64,000 nt of DNA. Source: Carex sylvatica. Lineage: Eukaryota > Streptophyta > Magnoliopsida > Poales > Cyperaceae. Shown here in pieces: positions 1 to 12,325 of this stretch. Location: positions 1 to 64,000 of the forward strand of contig CAXKVR010000173.1 of assembly GCA_964058845.1 (NCBI GenBank). Reading direction: 5' to 3'. Below the pieces are notes generated by a model. It was not told the origin of the DNA, ran no database searches, and saw only the letters and a list, made by a program, of their open reading frames with translations. Within the stretch, counting starts at the first letter, position 1, and each line of letters opens with the position of its first letter. A program made the position numbers and the translations under genes.

Positions 1-1045
1 TCTTCAAAACAGATCTTATAAAAAATTTGGCTAAAGTCTGTATACTTTTTTTTTAAAGGACCAGATTTAAGAGTATTTTATCATGTGGTTGTTTTATTTT
101 GTTGGTGGTATCGGAATTACGTTAGTCTTAATCTTTAACTAAATTTATTAGTTGCTAGTGTTACATTGTGAGAAAAATATTTAGTTAGACTTGATTTTAT
201 TTTTCTCATGATTTTCTACTATTTATATATATGTCAGGAATGTTAAGTTAGGAATGCTAAGTTAGATGACATTGTGGTTTTAAAATCCTTAATCATATAT
301 ATTAAAATTTATTGATTTTTTTTTAAGTTTGTATATACTTCAGTTTCCTCATAAAACAACAAAAATGTACTTGTAGCTAGTGGTTAAGAGTTTCAATTTG
401 ATATTTATGAGGTCTTGAATTTAATTTCTAGTGACCATATTATTTTTGCATTTTCACATATTATTCATTTTATGATTTATCCCCCCCCCCCCCCCCTCCC
501 TCAAATTTTCTAATTCCATTTCTGATTACAATTTTATTTTTTGAAAAAAAAAAATTTAGTCCTAAAAACTTCAAAATTTTGCCTTCTAAATTTCTTAATT
601 TAATATTTACTTTTTAAATTTTCAAAAATTCACAAATTTATCATATTATTGTCTTTTATGTTAAAATAGCGTGTGCCATGACGAAGTTCGAATAGATGAG
701 GTTGGTTCGTCTAAACAATCTCGATAGTTCGTAAAATCCTATTTTTTTGGAGATAATTCACACAAAACAAATATTATTTTTCAATTTCAACAAATATAAC
801 TTGTAAAATAATCAGCTTTTAGTCTAGTAGAAAAAAAACGTCTTTTTTTTAAAAAAATTGCGAATTTGAAATTTAGATTTTTTTTTATATATTGAAATTT
901 GAAAAAAATTCAAATTATCAAGGTTTGACAAGTATAGGAGCAAAAAATACCAATTTAAACAAGGTTTGACAAGTTGCTTTAATATCTATAAAAGATTTTC
1001 CAATTTGACCCGATGACTTTTTATATGCAAAGTATTATTTTGTTA
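1..1045. other. AT-rich non-coding DNA
   Basis: No coding region is visible. The stretch is AT-rich with homopolymer runs, including a poly-C tract at 481-496. Near 371-430 there is a degenerate tRNA-like pattern (TAGCTAGTGGTTAAG followed by GGTCTTGAATTT) that could be the A and B boxes of an old SINE, but this is weak. A short direct repeat (GGAATGYTAAGTTAG) lies at about 238-266. Confidence 0.5.
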
Positions 1046-1382
1046 TTAGAACTCCGCCTATGTTATTTTACATAACTAGTTTCAAGTCCGAAATAAAGAA
1101 GGAGGGTAACTTTTATTTTTTAATCTATTATTTTAAAATAATTCATAATTATTTTTAAAATAATTGATTTAAAAAAAAATTATTTATATTTTATTATTTT
1201 AAAGTAATTGATTTAAGCAACATTGTTTTAAAATAATTAGTAATTTTGATTTATATTTAAAATAATTAATTTAAGCAATTGATTTAAGTAATATTATTTT
1301 AAAATAATTAGTAATTTTGATTTATATTTTATTATAACAAAAATTATTGAGTTTAATTATGCAAACATTTCAAATGAATTTT
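1046..1382 (+). mobile_element. hAT element relic, left portion (interrupted)
   Basis: The sequence from TTAGAACTCCGCCTATG onward closely matches 62940-63130, the 3' part of the hAT element at 60281-63661. The relic continues after the LTR retrotransposon at 11216 and ends in a hAT-type terminus at 11570. The Ty3/gypsy element therefore inserted into a pre-existing copy of this hAT family. No matching left terminus was found in the window, so this is a 3' fragment. Confidence 0.7.
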
Positions 1383-3918
1383 TGTCACACCCCGGAACCA
1401 GGGGGCGCGACAGTTACGCCGTGAATATATATTTTCTATATACTCACGAGGCATGTACGATGAGATGATTTATATTCATCCCAACTTTACCCAAAAATGA
1501 TTTAAACATTCAGACACACAGTTAATTGAAATCAGATAATTAAAACACATCCTACTTACAACACCTCCTACTTACAACACCTCCTACTTAACGAATTAAA
1601 CATTTACACTACATAATTAAAATAAGTTTTACAAAGGTCTGGTTCAAAGGTTATACACAACAAAATATGATCTGAGTACTTAACTAGTACAAAACGATCA
1701 TTAATTAAGGCATATCTATACCTCTCCTTTCTTATCCTCGCCGCACGATCTCGAAATCCTATTCCTTCTTTCCTGAAAAACCCACGAGGGGGAAGAGGGG
1801 TGAGAAACTTATTCGCAGTTTCTCAGTGCAGAATTTAAATAGGGCTACTGGATTTGTAAGAAATCCAAAATCAGAATTAAATCAATTCGTTAGTATATTA
1901 ATCAGTTAAATCATGAAATGCAATTACTTTAAACGGGAATTCAAGTGAACTTCTACTATTATCACATTCGGAGAAAAATCAAAACGGAATTATTCAGGAT
2001 GTTTGGACCTAAATGCAAACTCTCTAAGTCAGGTTGGAAAGATAGAAATCAGTTATCTATCTTTGTCGGCTTAACCGTTCTATTGGTTCTGGTTTATAAT
2101 TAAACATGCATATCAATCAGAATTTCACGGATAGCAATAAAGTAACTCGATCAGAAACAAAGATTATCAATACAGTAACAGTTTCACATCAATCACTATA
2201 CCGCAGTTCAGTATTCCAACAATCACAATAATATATGTAATAACAGTATCCCCTACCCAACCGGTACTGGGTTCAGTGGGGTCATTCCCCAAATGCGCAT
2301 ATGGTTCCTGAGGCAAAGTCTAGCGTCGACTCTAGACTTTGCAATAACTATGATATAATATAACAATATCAATTCAGTACTGTGGTTTCATTCCATTATC
2401 AGAATCAAAGGAACAGTAAAATCGATAAAACCATACCAATATGCTAGATCATCCTAAATATAGCAATTCCGATATATCATTTACTTAACTATGCAATAAT
2501 GCTATGATGCATGCAATTAGAAATTCAACATGCCATTATACGTAACTATTTAATTCTTAAAAATAAATCCCAAAACAGATCCCGTGAACCCCCGCACCTG
2601 ATCACGTAAGATGCGTAGAGAATCAGCTATCACTAGATTCCGAACTTCCGACGATTTCGCTGAATCGTACTCGATAGGGTCTATGCCTATGTTAATAAAG
2701 CATAGATGAATTAATAAAATAAATTCCTATAAACTAACTAATCAGAATCAAATCGATTATCGAGGTATAACATTTCAGATCAAATTTGAATTCGAATCTC
2801 ATCAAAAATATAACAATATCAATTGAATTAGGGTTTCCAAAAGAAAAGAAAGACAAATCAGATCAATTATCACAAATTAACCACTAATCGAGCTAGAACT
2901 CAATTACTGAAACCCTAATTCGAATTTCAACCGAAATCACGACAAATCGAATCATTTAGGATTTTCAAAGAATTGCAAAAGAGAAAGAAATACCAAATTG
3001 AAGCTTTAGAATCGATCAAGGATCGTCAATTCAGCTCGAATCTCGATTTCCCGATCAGTTCGATCAGTTTCCGCGTTCAATTTCTCTCTCTCTCTCTCTT
3101 TTCCTTTTTGCTTCGGCCTAACCTAGCTCTCACGGTTTTGAGTTAATTATTTCCACCGAATTATGAAAGAAGAAGAAAGGGATTTGATATTTAATTGGAA
3201 TTTTGCAAATATACCCTCCAACTTTTAATTATTAACAACTTGAAAATATTTATTACAAATAGGCCCTTATGTAATATTTCATTTATTAAAAAAGATGAAA
3301 GAGAAAGAGAGAAGATGTTTAGTTTATCCATTTTGCAAATAAGTCCCTCAAAATAACAAGAATAACAAAAATACAGACCCCAGTGCGGACCAACCATCCG
3401 CACTGCGGATCCATCCATCCGCATTCATTACGCAAATAACAAACACACCCCAGTGCGGATCATTCATCCGCACTGCGGATCCTCTCCATCCGCACTGCGG
3501 TCTCTCCATCCGCACTGCGGATCACCCAGCCGCATTCACTGCGCAGAAGAAAAAGTCCGAGCCTAGTGCGGACGCACTGAGGACAGTGCGGATGCTCCCA
3601 TCCGCATTCAGTACTTAGCGAAATTTTCAGAAGAGTACAGAACTCACCCGCAGTGCGTGTGCCCATCCGCACCACCATCCGCACCCAGAGATTTTTCAGC
3701 CGTTTATTAAGGAACTTGTCCCAGTGCGGGTGAAGCCACCCGCAGTGCGGGTCATCCATCCGCACTGGACCATTTTTCTATATTATAATTCAATTTTCGA
3801 CGCCTTAACTCAATCAGTCAGTATAAAAATATTTCCACGCATTAGATTTTTAATTTCTAAACTATATTTACTTTAATCTTTTAAAATCTTATTATTTTAA
3901 AAGTTTCACTACGTTACA
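1383..3918 (-). repeat. 3' LTR of the Ty3/gypsy element
   Basis: In element sense this is the 3' LTR, starting TGTAACG at 3918 and ending GGTGTGACA at 1383. It holds a GC-rich palindromic repeat cluster at about 3380-3770 in its U3 part and a CT microsatellite near 3082-3100. Two small open frames (77 and 101 residues) recur identically in the other LTR; they are probably not genes. Confidence 0.95.
3380..3770 (-). repeat. Palindromic GTGCGGAT repeat cluster in LTR U3
   Basis: About 390 bp contain many copies of CAGTGCGGAT and its complement ATCCGCACTG in both orientations. The 15-mer ATCCGCACTGCGGAT (two 7-bp arms around one base) occurs exactly at 3396, 3466 and 3508, with a near copy at 3488. 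The GC content contrasts sharply with the AT-rich LTR. The position, about 150-540 bp inside the sense 5' end of the LTR, is U3, where enhancers normally lie. The same cluster recurs at +7297. Regulatory or protein-binding function is inference. Confidence 0.8.
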
Positions 3919-3930
3919 TTTCTCCCTCAC
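3919..3930 (-). other. Polypurine tract
   Basis: In element sense GTGAGGGAGAAA lies immediately upstream of the 3' LTR. This is the expected place and composition for the plus-strand primer of reverse transcription. Confidence 0.85.
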
Positions 3931-3961
3931 TTAAAAATAAAGTTCAATCCTTTGAACTTAA

Positions 3962-6900
3962 CTACGTACCTGAACTGTCGAATAACTCAGGATATTGCTC
4001 GCGAATTTTCGTTTCGAGTTCCCATGTTGCCTCTTTTTCCGAGTGTCTTCCCCATTGTACTAAAACAAGTCTAATCGTTCGATTTCTTAACCTTTGCTCT
4101 TTTCTATCAAGTATTTGCATTGGTTCTTCTTTATAGGCCAAATTCTCATTAAGGTATAAGTCAGAATGGTCGATGCAGTGAGATGGATCTCGTACATATT
4201 TTCGAAGTTGTGACACATGAAACACCGGGTGTACCCGGTCCAAGACTGGAGGCAATGCAAGCTCGTAAGCTACAAGTCCTACTCGATTCAGAATCTGAAA
4301 GGGACCGATATACCGTGGACTTAGCTTACCCGATACTCCAAACCGATGTACTCCTCTAACCGGAGATACTCGGAGCCACACATGATCACCTTCTTGAAAC
4401 TCTAAAGGTCTTCGATGTACATCAGCATATCTCTTTTGTCGATCTTGAGCTGATTTGAGTCGGCTCAAGATAACCTGTGTCTTCTCTGCCGCTTCTTGTA
4501 TCAATTCTGGTCCTGTGGACGGATGAGTACCCGCCGGACCCCACCACAACGGTGTACGACAAATCTCTCCAGTAAGCGCTTCTAATGGTGGCATCCCGAT
4601 ACTTGAGTGATAACTGTTGTTGTAGGCAAATTCAACCAAATGCAAATGGTCGAGCCAAGATCCTCGAAAGCTCAAAGCACACGCTCGAAGCATGTCTTCC
4701 AATGTCTGGATTGTTCTTTCTGACTGTCCATCAGTCTGCGGATGATGTGCGGTGCTGAATCTCAGCTTCGTACCCATATTCTCTTGAAAACTTTTCCAAA
4801 AATGCGAAGTGAACCTGGTATCTCGATCAGATATAATTTCTCTTGGACATCCATGATATTTAACGAAAAATTTCAGAAACAAGTTGGCTAACGTTCGACC
4901 CGATGTATCAGGTCCGAGTGGAATAAAATGTGCCACCTTCGTCAATGTATCCACAATAACCCATATGGTATCGTGTCGACCCACTGTCCTCGGAAAACCA
5001 GATACAAAATCCATTGCAATAACTTCAAACTTACCTCTCTTCTTATTCAGCGGTTGAAGTAACCCAGCTGCCTTTCGTCGATCAGCCTTCACTTGCTGAC
5101 AGACTTGACATTTCTCAACGTACCTTGTCACATCCCTTTTCATGTTCGGCCACCAGAAATATCGCTTCAGAGTTTGATACATTTTAACTTCGCCAGGATG
5201 GATCGTGTATCCTGAATCATGTGCTTCGGATAGAACTAGGGTCTTCAAATCTGAATCTTCAGGAATGCATATGCGGTTGCCAAACCGCAAGATACCCTCG
5301 TCATCAAGTCTAAATGGAGTGTCTCGGTCCGATTCTACATGTTCTCGAAATTTCTGACATTTCTGATCTTCGTGCTGCGCTACCCGTATACGGTCATGTA
5401 ACTCCGGTCTCACCTCAATAGCAGCAGAAATAATGGACATACAGGCCGATTTATTCATACCCGCTTCTACCTCGAGTAAGCGAGTTGCAACTGACTTTGC
5501 CAATTCGTGCGATGCTCCAACATGTAAATTCATCATTCTCATTTCTTCAATCAACTGCACTTCACTTGAAATCACGCTTGCCAGGTTAACCTGATTCTTC
5601 CTACTCAACGCATCTGCTACCGCATTAGCTTTGCCTGCATGATACTGAATATCGAGATCGTAATCCTTCATTAACTCCAGCCACCTTCGTTGTCTCAAGT
5701 TCAGTTCCTTCTGAGTAAAGACATACTTTAAGCTTTTATGATCCGTGAAAATCTGGCACTTCACACCATACAAGTAATGCCGCCAAATTTTGAGCGCAAA
5801 GATCACCGCTGCTAGCTCCAAGTCATGAGTCGGATAGTTCTGTTCATGTGGCCGTAACTGTCGAGAAGCGTAGGCAATAACTTGCTCACCTTGCATCAAA
5901 ACGCAACCCAAACCCGTACGGGATGCATCTGTAAACACCGTGTAGTCCTTTCCAGTTATTGGCATTGTGAGAATCGGGGCTGACACTAGCCGACTCTTTA
6001 ACTCCTCAAAACTTTTTTCTTGTTTTTCACCCCAATCGAACTTAACACCTTTATGTAGCAACTCCGTAAGAGGGCGGGCTAATTGTGAGAATCCAGCTAC
6101 AAACCTTCGATAGTACCCAGCTAAGCCGAGAAAGCTACGGATCTCTGTAACAGTTGTTGGTCTTTTCCATTCAGTTACTGCTCGGATCTTCTCAGGATCT
6201 ACCGCCAAGCCTTCACCCGAAACTATATGGCCCAAAAATGCCACCTTGTCCATCCAGAATTCGCACTTTGAAAGTTTGGCATAAAGCCGATGATCTCGTA
6301 GTCTTTGTAACACCACTTTAAGATGTGCCGCATGCTCCTCATATGAACGCGAATAGATCAGGATATCATCGATGAAGACCACCACGCTGGAATCCAACAA
6401 ATCTCTAAACACACGCTGCATAAGATCCATAAAAGCTGCCGGTGCATTGGTCAATCCGAATGGCATGACTAGGTATTCATAGTGCCCGTACCTAGTACGG
6501 AAAGCCGTCTTCTCCACTTCACTTAGACATATACGCAACTGGTGGTAACCCGTTCTTAAATCGATCTTGGAATAGACCGATGATCCTTGTAGCTGATCAA
6601 AAAGATCATCAATCCTTGGCAATGGGTACTTATTCTTCACGGTCACCTTATTCAACTCCCGGTAATCTATGCACAACCGCAGAGTTCCATCCTTCTTCCT
6701 TACAAATAACACTGGTGCGCCCCATGGAGAAGTACTTGGTCGAATAAAGCCTTTCTCCAACATTTCTTCTAATTGCACCTTCAATTCTTTTAGCTCAGCC
6801 GGAGCCATCCGATAAGGAGCCTTCGAAATCGGAATTGTGCCAGGTATCAAATTAATGTTGAACTCAATTTCTCGCTCCGGGGGTAATCCTGAAATCTCAT

Positions 6901-8545
6901 CAGGAAAGACATCAACGTATTCCGAAACAATCGGAATGTTAGATATTTCTGGAATTTCAGTAGCAGTACTCATAACCCTCACTAAATATGCTGTACACCC
7001 CGACTCAATTAAGTGCCTTGTCTCTATTGCTGAAATATACGGTACCACCTCTTTTAATCCTCTACACTTTAATGCACATGTAGCACCACTTGACAATGCG
7101 AACTGAACGGTACGGCTCAAACAATCAATCGTAGCTAGGTGTTGAGTTAACCAATCCAAACCCAACAATGCATCATACTCAGAAATGTCCATGACCAACA
7201 TTTCGGCTAGAAAATCCCTTCCATCTACTCTCACTTTCAGGTTTCGGCATGTCCTCGCAATTTGGGTAGTTGAACCGAGAGGGGTATGAACATCCAATAC
7301 TCTCCCACTCGACTCCGTTAACCATCCACACTTCTCCACTAACGTACTAGATATGATCGAATTGCTACAACCCGTATCAATCAACACATATGCAAGATGT
7401 CCCGAAATAGAAATAGTACCTGCTAGCAAATCAGTCTGAGTAGAAATAGGAATCAACTCGTCTCCTGCATTCGGTAGCTCTATTGCCTCTACCGCGTGAA
7501 CACTGGCTCGTCCTCCTGCCCGGCCTTCCCTCAACTGTGGTGTAGGGCCTCGACCTCGTAGCGAAGGTATGCCTCCACGTCCTCGCCCCTGTGGACCTCT
7601 ATAACCACCACTGCCACTGCTCCCGGGTGTACCCGAAAAAGTATTTGGGCAATCCTTGATCCAATGATTCTTGCTGCCACAACGGAGACAAGTCTGATTG
7701 AGGCGGCGACACTCAGATTCAGTATGTGGCTTCATGCAAATACGGCACCAAGGTCCAGTAGCTCCCGGGGTAAACTGAGGTACCGCTATCTGTCCTGTAG
7801 GGTATCTAGGGGCTTGAGGTCTAACCCCCGATCCACTCGCTTGCCTCCTTTGATCAAATTTAGGCTTCACATTTCTGGAGAGGGTTTGTTGCGCACTTCT
7901 CGTGAGATATACCTCTGTCTGCTCCGCACATCTCATAAGAGCTGGAACCCCTGCAGCTGTGGAATGATGTATGGCTAGTGCAATATTCGGGTCCAACCCG
8001 TCCAAATACTGCCTCCGGTATCTATCAAGATCCCTTTTCACATCTGGAGCATAGCGGGATAGATCAAAGAACAAACGGTTGTACTCCTCTACCAACCTTT
8101 CATTCTGTCTTAGGTTCAGGAATTGGCTTCTCAAAGCCTCCCGATGTAAATCACTCAAGAACTGCTCCCCAAACTTCTGTTCAAACCATTCCCAGGTAAT
8201 CTCTCCTTCGCCCCCTTCAAACTCCATTTTAACTCCCTCCCACCAATGCCTACCAGACTTTTCAAGCAATTGTACGGCCAACTCCACTTTGTTCACCTCT
8301 GGCACTCGGCATAGGGTGAACTTTGCTTTCAGACTCACCATCCACTCTTCCGCAGCAGGATATCCCCCCGACCCATCAAACCGAGGGGGTGTCAAACGCA
8401 TAAACGCTTCATATAATTGTCGGAATTCCTCCCCATTTGCTCCAGCCACAGGAGCTGGTCCGCGTTCCAGATTTTCCGCTCTACGACCTCTTTCATAGGC
8501 CGCAATTAACATTTCTCCGAGATCTCTCTCCATTTGACTATTCAA
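3962..8545 (-). CDS. Gag-pol polyprotein of the Ty3/gypsy element
   Basis: One uninterrupted frame of 1527 residues. In order: a retrotransposon gag domain (about 45-210); two CCHC-type knuckles (about 267-279 and 286-299); an aspartic protease with active-site DTG at 390-392; reverse transcriptase with FIDDILIYS at about 724-732; RNase H with TDAS near 872; an integrase zinc-binding HHCC region (about 1109-1149); a DDE integrase core (about 1175-1340); a GPF/Y module near 1413; and a chromodomain-like tail (about 1475-1522, [16 protein letters not shown]). Gag and pol are fused with no stop or frameshift, as in many plant Ty3/gypsy elements. The start lies 114 bp after the primer-binding site. 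The element looks coding-competent, but activity cannot be judged from sequence alone. Confidence 0.95.
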   Translation of the reverse strand: MNSQMERDLGEMLIAAYERGRRAENLERGPAPVAGANGEEFRQLYEAFMRLTPPRFDGSGGYPAAEEWMVSLKAKFTLCRVPEVNKVELAVQLLEKSGRHWWEGVKMEFEGGEGEITWEWFEQKFGEQFLSDLHREALRSQFLNLRQNERLVEEYNRLFFDLSRYAPDVKRDLDRYRRQYLDGLDPNIALAIHHSTAAGVPALMRCAEQTEVYLTRSAQQTLSRNVKPKFDQRRQASGSGVRPQAPRYPTGQIAVPQFTPGATGPWCRICMKPHTESECRRLNQTCLRCGSKNHWIKDCPNTFSGTPGSSGSGGYRGPQGRGRGGIPSLRGRGPTPQLREGRAGGRASVHAVEAIELPNAGDELIPISTQTDLLAGTISISGHLAYVLIDTGCSNSIISSTLVEKCGWLTESSGRVLDVHTPLGSTTQIARTCRNLKVRVDGRDFLAEMLVMDISEYDALLGLDWLTQHLATIDCLSRTVQFALSSGATCALKCRGLKEVVPYISAIETRHLIESGCTAYLVRVMSTATEIPEISNIPIVSEYVDVFPDEISGLPPEREIEFNINLIPGTIPISKAPYRMAPAELKELKVQLEEMLEKGFIRPSTSPWGAPVLFVRKKDGTLRLCIDYRELNKVTVKNKYPLPRIDDLFDQLQGSSVYSKIDLRTGYHQLRICLSEVEKTAFRTRYGHYEYLVMPFGLTNAPAAFMDLMQRVFRDLLDSSVVVFIDDILIYSRSYEEHAAHLKVVLQRLRDHRLYAKLSKCEFWMDKVAFLGHIVSGEGLAVDPEKIRAVTEWKRPTTVTEIRSFLGLAGYYRRFVAGFSQLARPLTELLHKGVKFDWGEKQEKSFEELKSRLVSAPILTMPITGKDYTVFTDASRTGLGCVLMQGEQVIAYASRQLRPHEQNYPTHDLELAAVIFALKIWRHYLYGVKCQIFTDHKSLKYVFTQKELNLRQRRWLELMKDYDLDIQYHAGKANAVADALSRKNQVNLASVISSEVQLIEEMRMMNLHVGASHELAKSVATRLLEVEAGMNKSACMSIISAAIEVRPELHDRIRVAQHEDQKCQKFREHVESDRDTPFRLDDEGILRFGNRICIPEDSDLKTLVLSEAHDSGYTIHPGEVKMYQTLKRYFWWPNMKRDVTRYVEKCQVCQQVKADRRKAAGLLQPLNKKRGKFEVIAMDFVSGFPRTVGRHDTIWVIVDTLTKVAHFIPLGPDTSGRTLANLFLKFFVKYHGCPREIISDRDTRFTSHFWKSFQENMGTKLRFSTAHHPQTDGQSERTIQTLEDMLRACALSFRGSWLDHLHLVEFAYNNSYHSSIGMPPLEALTGEICRTPLWWGPAGTHPSTGPELIQEAAEKTQVILSRLKSAQDRQKRYADVHRRPLEFQEGDHVWLRVSPVRGVHRFGVSGKLSPRYIGPFQILNRVGLVAYELALPPVLDRVHPVFHVSQLRKYVRDPSHCIDHSDLYLNENLAYKEEPMQILDRKEQRLRNRTIRLVLVQWGRHSEKEATWELETKIREQYPELFDSSGT

Positions 8546-8658
8546 TAATCAATAAGTTAATATTTCAATTCACGCAGTTTAACGTTACCAATCTAACTCT
8601 AGACTTACCCCACTCGCTTATCCTATCATGTCTGGTTAGGGTTTGAAAACAAACCTTT

Positions 8659-8670
8659 GCTCTGATACCA
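8659..8670 (-). other. Primer-binding site for initiator tRNA-Met
   Basis: In element sense TGGTATCAGAGC lies 9 bp inside the 5' LTR end. It matches the complement of the 3' end of plant tRNA-iMet, the usual primer for this group. Confidence 0.93.
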
Positions 8671-8679
8671 ACAATTAAC

Positions 8680-11215
8680 TGTCACACCCCGGAACCAGGG
8701 GGCGCGACAGTTACGCCGTGAATATATATTTTCTATATACTCACGAGGCATGTACGATGAGATGATTTATATTCATCCCAACTTTACCCAAAAATGATTT
8801 AAACATTCAGACACACAGTTAATTGAAATCAGATAATTAAAACACATCCTACTTACAACACCTCCTACTTACAACACCTCCTACTTAACGAATTAAACAT
8901 TTACACTACATAATTAAAATAAGTTTTACAAAGGTCTGGTTCAAAGGTTATACACAACAAAATATGATCTGAGTACTTAACTAGTACAAAACGATCATTA
9001 ATTAAGGCATATCTATACCTCTCCTTTCTTATCCTCGCCGCACGATCTCGAAATCCTATTCCTTCTTTCCTGAAAAACCCACGAGGGGGAAGAGGGGTGA
9101 GAAACTTATTCGCAGTTTCTCAGTGCAGAATTTAAATAGGGCTACTGGATTTGTAAGAAATCCAAAATCAGAATTAAATCAATTCGTTAGTATATTAATC
9201 AGTTAAATCATGAAATGCAATTACTTTAAACGGGAATTCAAGTGAACTTCTACTATTATCACATTCGGAGAAAAATCAAAACGGAATTATTCAGGATGTT
9301 TGGACCTAAATGCAAACTCTCTAAGTCAGGTTGGAAAGATAGAAATCAGTTATCTATCTTTGTCGGCTTAACCGTTCTATTGGTTCTGGTTTATAATTAA
9401 ACATGCATATCAATCAGAATTTCACGGATAGCAATAAAGTAACTCGATCAGAAACAAAGATTATCAATACAGTAACAGTTTCACATCAATCACTATACCG
9501 CAGTTCAGTATTCCAACAATCACAATAATATATGTAATAACAGTATCCCCTACCCAACCGGTACTGGGTTCAGTGGGGTCATTCCCCAAATGCGCATATG
9601 GTTCCTGAGGCAAAGTCTAGCGTCGACTCTAGACTTTGCAATAACTATGATATAATATAACAATATCAATTCAGTACTGTGGTTTCATTCCATTATCAGA
9701 ATCAAAGGAACAGTAAAATCGATAAAACCATACCAATATGCTAGATCATCCTAAATATAGCAATTCCGATATATCATTTACTTAACTATGCAATAATGCT
9801 ATGATGCATGCAATTAGAAATTCAACATGCCATTATACGTAACTATTTAATTCTTAAAAATAAATCCCAAAACAGATCCCGTGAACCCCCGCACCTGATC
9901 ACGTAAGATGCGTAGAGAATCAGCTATCACTAGATTCCGAACTTCCGACGATTTCGCTGAATCGTACTCGATAGGGTCTATGCCTATGTTAATAAAGCAT
10001 AGATGAATTAATAAAATAAATTCCTATAAACTAACTAATCAGAATCAAATCGATTATCGAGGTATAACATTTCAGATCAAATTTGAATTCGAATCTCATC
10101 AAAAATATAACAATATCAATTGAATTAGGGTTTCCAAAAGAAAAGAAAGACAAATCAGATCAATTATCACAAATTAACCACTAATCGAGCTAGAACTCAA
10201 TTACTGAAACCCTAATTCGAATTTCAACCGAAATCACGACAAATCGAATCATTTAGGATTTTCAAAGAATTGCAAAAGAGAAAGAAATACCAAATTGAAG
10301 CTTTAGAATCGATCAAGGATCGTCAATTCAGCTCGAATCTCGATTTCCCGATCAGTTCGATCAGTTTCCGCGTTCAATTTCTCTCTCTCTCTCTCTTTTC
10401 CTTTTTGCTTCGGCCTAACCTAGCTCTCACGGTTTTGAGTTAATTATTTCCACCGAATTATGAAAGAAGAAGAAAGGGATTTGATATTTAATTGGAATTT
10501 TGCAAATATACCCTCCAACTTTTAATTATTAACAACTTGAAAATATTTATTACAAATAGGCCCTTATGTAATATTTCATTTATTAAAAAAGATGAAAGAG
10601 AAAGAGAGAAGATGTTTAGTTTATCCATTTTGCAAATAAGTCCCTCAAAATAACAAGAATAACAAAAATACAGACCCCAGTGCGGACCAACCATCCGCAC
10701 TGCGGATCCATCCATCCGCATTCATTACGCAAATAACAAACACACCCCAGTGCGGATCATTCATCCGCACTGCGGATCCTCTCCATCCGCACTGCGGTCT
10801 CTCCATCCGCACTGCGGATCACCCAGCCGCATTCACTGCGCAGAAGAAAAAGTCCGAGCCTAGTGCGGACGCACTGAGGACAGTGCGGATGCTCCCATCC
10901 GCATTCAGTACTTAGCGAAATTTTCAGAAGAGTACAGAACTCACCCGCAGTGCGTGTGCCCATCCGCACCACCATCCGCACCCAGAGATTTTTCAGCCGT
11001 TTATTAAGGAACTTGTCCCAGTGCGGGTGAAGCCACCCGCAGTGCGGGTCATCCATCCGCACTGGACCATTTTTCTATATTATAATTCAATTTTCGACGC
11101 CTTAACTCAATCAGTCAGTATAAAAATATTTCCACGCATTAGATTTTTAATTTCTAAACTATATTTACTTTAATCTTTTAAAATCTTATTATTTTAAAAG
11201 TTTCACTACGTTACA
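8680..11215 (-). repeat. 5' LTR of the Ty3/gypsy element
   Basis: This is the sense-strand 5' LTR and should hold the promoter. Every segment compared with 1383-3918 is the same at a fixed offset, including the palindromic cluster at about 10677-11067 and the CT run near 10380. I saw no length difference anywhere along 2.5 kb. Confidence 0.95.
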
Positions 11216-11570
11216 ATTTTAATTTATAATTTATTGGTTTACAGAGAAAAAAAAACAGAAAAAAATATGTTGTTTCGGTTTCTGTTTCGGTTTCTGTTTC
11301 TGTTTCTGTTTCTGGCCGAAATAGAGGCCAAAAAAAAAAAATTCACCCACCCGTGAACCTGGACCGGCCTACCCGTGAACCCAGACCGCCTTGCCCCCAA
11401 ACCCAAGACGGGCACGGGTTTGAAACGGGTAGGACAATAAATTTTTAAAATTAAACCCGTGATGCCCGTCCCATTATACCCATGTACCCGTTGTATCCGT
11501 GCCTGTTCTACCTGTCGCCCGTCACAGATTTTGCCCGGTCCGCCCGGCCCGGCCTGTTTGCAAATCACTA
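11216..11570 (+). mobile_element. hAT element relic, right portion and terminus
   Basis: Continues the relic broken by the LTR element. After a purine-rich stretch and a run of TTTCTG/TTTCGG units (11270-11312) come many CCCGT/ACGGG subterminal motifs. The end at 11570, read in reverse, is TAGTGATTTGCAAAC, close to TAGTGGATTGCAAAAC at 60281. The target-site duplication partner was not found. Confidence 0.7.
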
Positions 11571-11664
11571 TTTGTAGTTTATTCAAAATTAAAATGAAAA
11601 TTCCAACAAAATCTTAAACACAAATTGCCCCTCTTATCAGAATTTGGATTACTTCAGTACCCCA

Positions 11665-12030
11665 TAGTGTGTGAAAAATGGCACGGCGAGGCCGGCTCCG
11701 TCACGGAACGGCAAGATATGGGAAAGATCCGGTTACAGCACGGCACGTAATCACGCGAGTCACGTATAATTAGGATTGTTAGGTCTTAATCAAATTGTGA
11801 ATTATGAATAAACTAACTTAAATTATGGAAAATAGTTAAACGTGAGAAACGTGACCGGTTACATTTGGACACGGCACGAGAGTCACGGCGTGACTCGCAT
11901 GCCGTGATGACCCCTTGATATTTTGGTCACGACATAGATCACTGTTCACTTAGTCACGGTACGGTACGAGATCAAAATCACAGCGTGTTAGTTACGACAC
12001 GACACGGCACGGCACATTTTTGTCACACTA
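11665..12030. mobile_element. Non-autonomous hAT element (MITE), 366 bp
   Basis: Flanked by a perfect 8-bp target-site duplication, GTACCCCA (11657-11664 and 12031-12038). The ends are TAGTGTGTGAAAAATG on the left and, reversed, TAGTGTGACAAAAATG on the right. The interior is rich in CACGGCACG-type motifs near both ends, as expected for transposase-binding subterminal repeats. There is no coding capacity. Confidence 0.9.
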
Positions 12031-12038
12031 GTACCCCA

Positions 12039-12325
12039 CGTCCAAATACTAAATTCAGACTATGATTTTAACCTGTCATGAATCTTAAAGCGGACCCTCT
12101 ATTTCTAAATAGACACCAGATTGAGTTTAGCCTGACTCGAAGTAAATTTAGACCGTAAAATTTTAGGTCCCACTTATACGTTGAGACGATACAAACTCCT
12201 CTTATCATCGCTCGCTCTATATCGGAGAGATTCTAGTCTCAAATATAAGATCTGAAGGGCTAGCTCTAAACTAACCTTTTCTACTTGAGTACCGTACTAT
12301 ATATATATATAGAGAGAGAGAGAGA
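12039..12325. other. Non-coding DNA ending in TA/GA microsatellite
   Basis: No gene or recognisable element is visible at 12039-12295. From about 12297 a (TA)n(GA)n microsatellite begins, abutting the first foldback element. Confidence 0.5.

Larger units (their letters stand above)
1383..11215 (-). mobile_element. Complete Ty3/gypsy LTR retrotransposon (chromovirus-like)
   Basis: A 9833-bp element in minus orientation, with two 2536-bp LTRs (1383-3918 and 8680-11215) at a constant offset of 7297 bases. It is flanked by a perfect 5-bp target-site duplication, ATTTT (1378-1382 and 11216-11220). The ends are TG...CA. It carries a tRNA-iMet primer-binding site, a polypurine tract and one open gag-pol frame. 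The order protease, RT, RNase H, integrase is that of Ty3/gypsy. The long LTRs and a chromodomain-like C terminus suggest the Tekay/Del clade (inference). Identical LTR length and identical LTR reading frames mean very recent insertion. Confidence 0.97.

Noticed and set aside
370..383. Possible left terminus (TAGTGG) of the interrupted hAT relic
   Set aside because: The 8 bases before it (CTTGTAGC) match the right flank (TTTGTAGT) at only 6 of 8 positions, and the following sequence does not resemble the hAT left end at 60281.
371..450. tRNA-like A and B boxes suggesting a SINE
   Set aside because: The B box is poor, there is no poly(A) tail or target duplication, and similar phrases occur by chance in this AT-rich DNA.
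3191..3765. Two small minus-strand frames in the LTR (77 and 101 codons), repeated at 10488-11062
   Set aside because: The protein content follows the CAGTGCGGAT palindrome repeats and the U3 location argues against coding. They are identical in both LTRs simply because the LTRs are identical.
6837..8646. Plus-strand open frames opposite the gag-pol gene (69-139 codons)
   Set aside because: They overlap an intact gag-pol frame antisense and show no family motif. They are shadows of codon bias.
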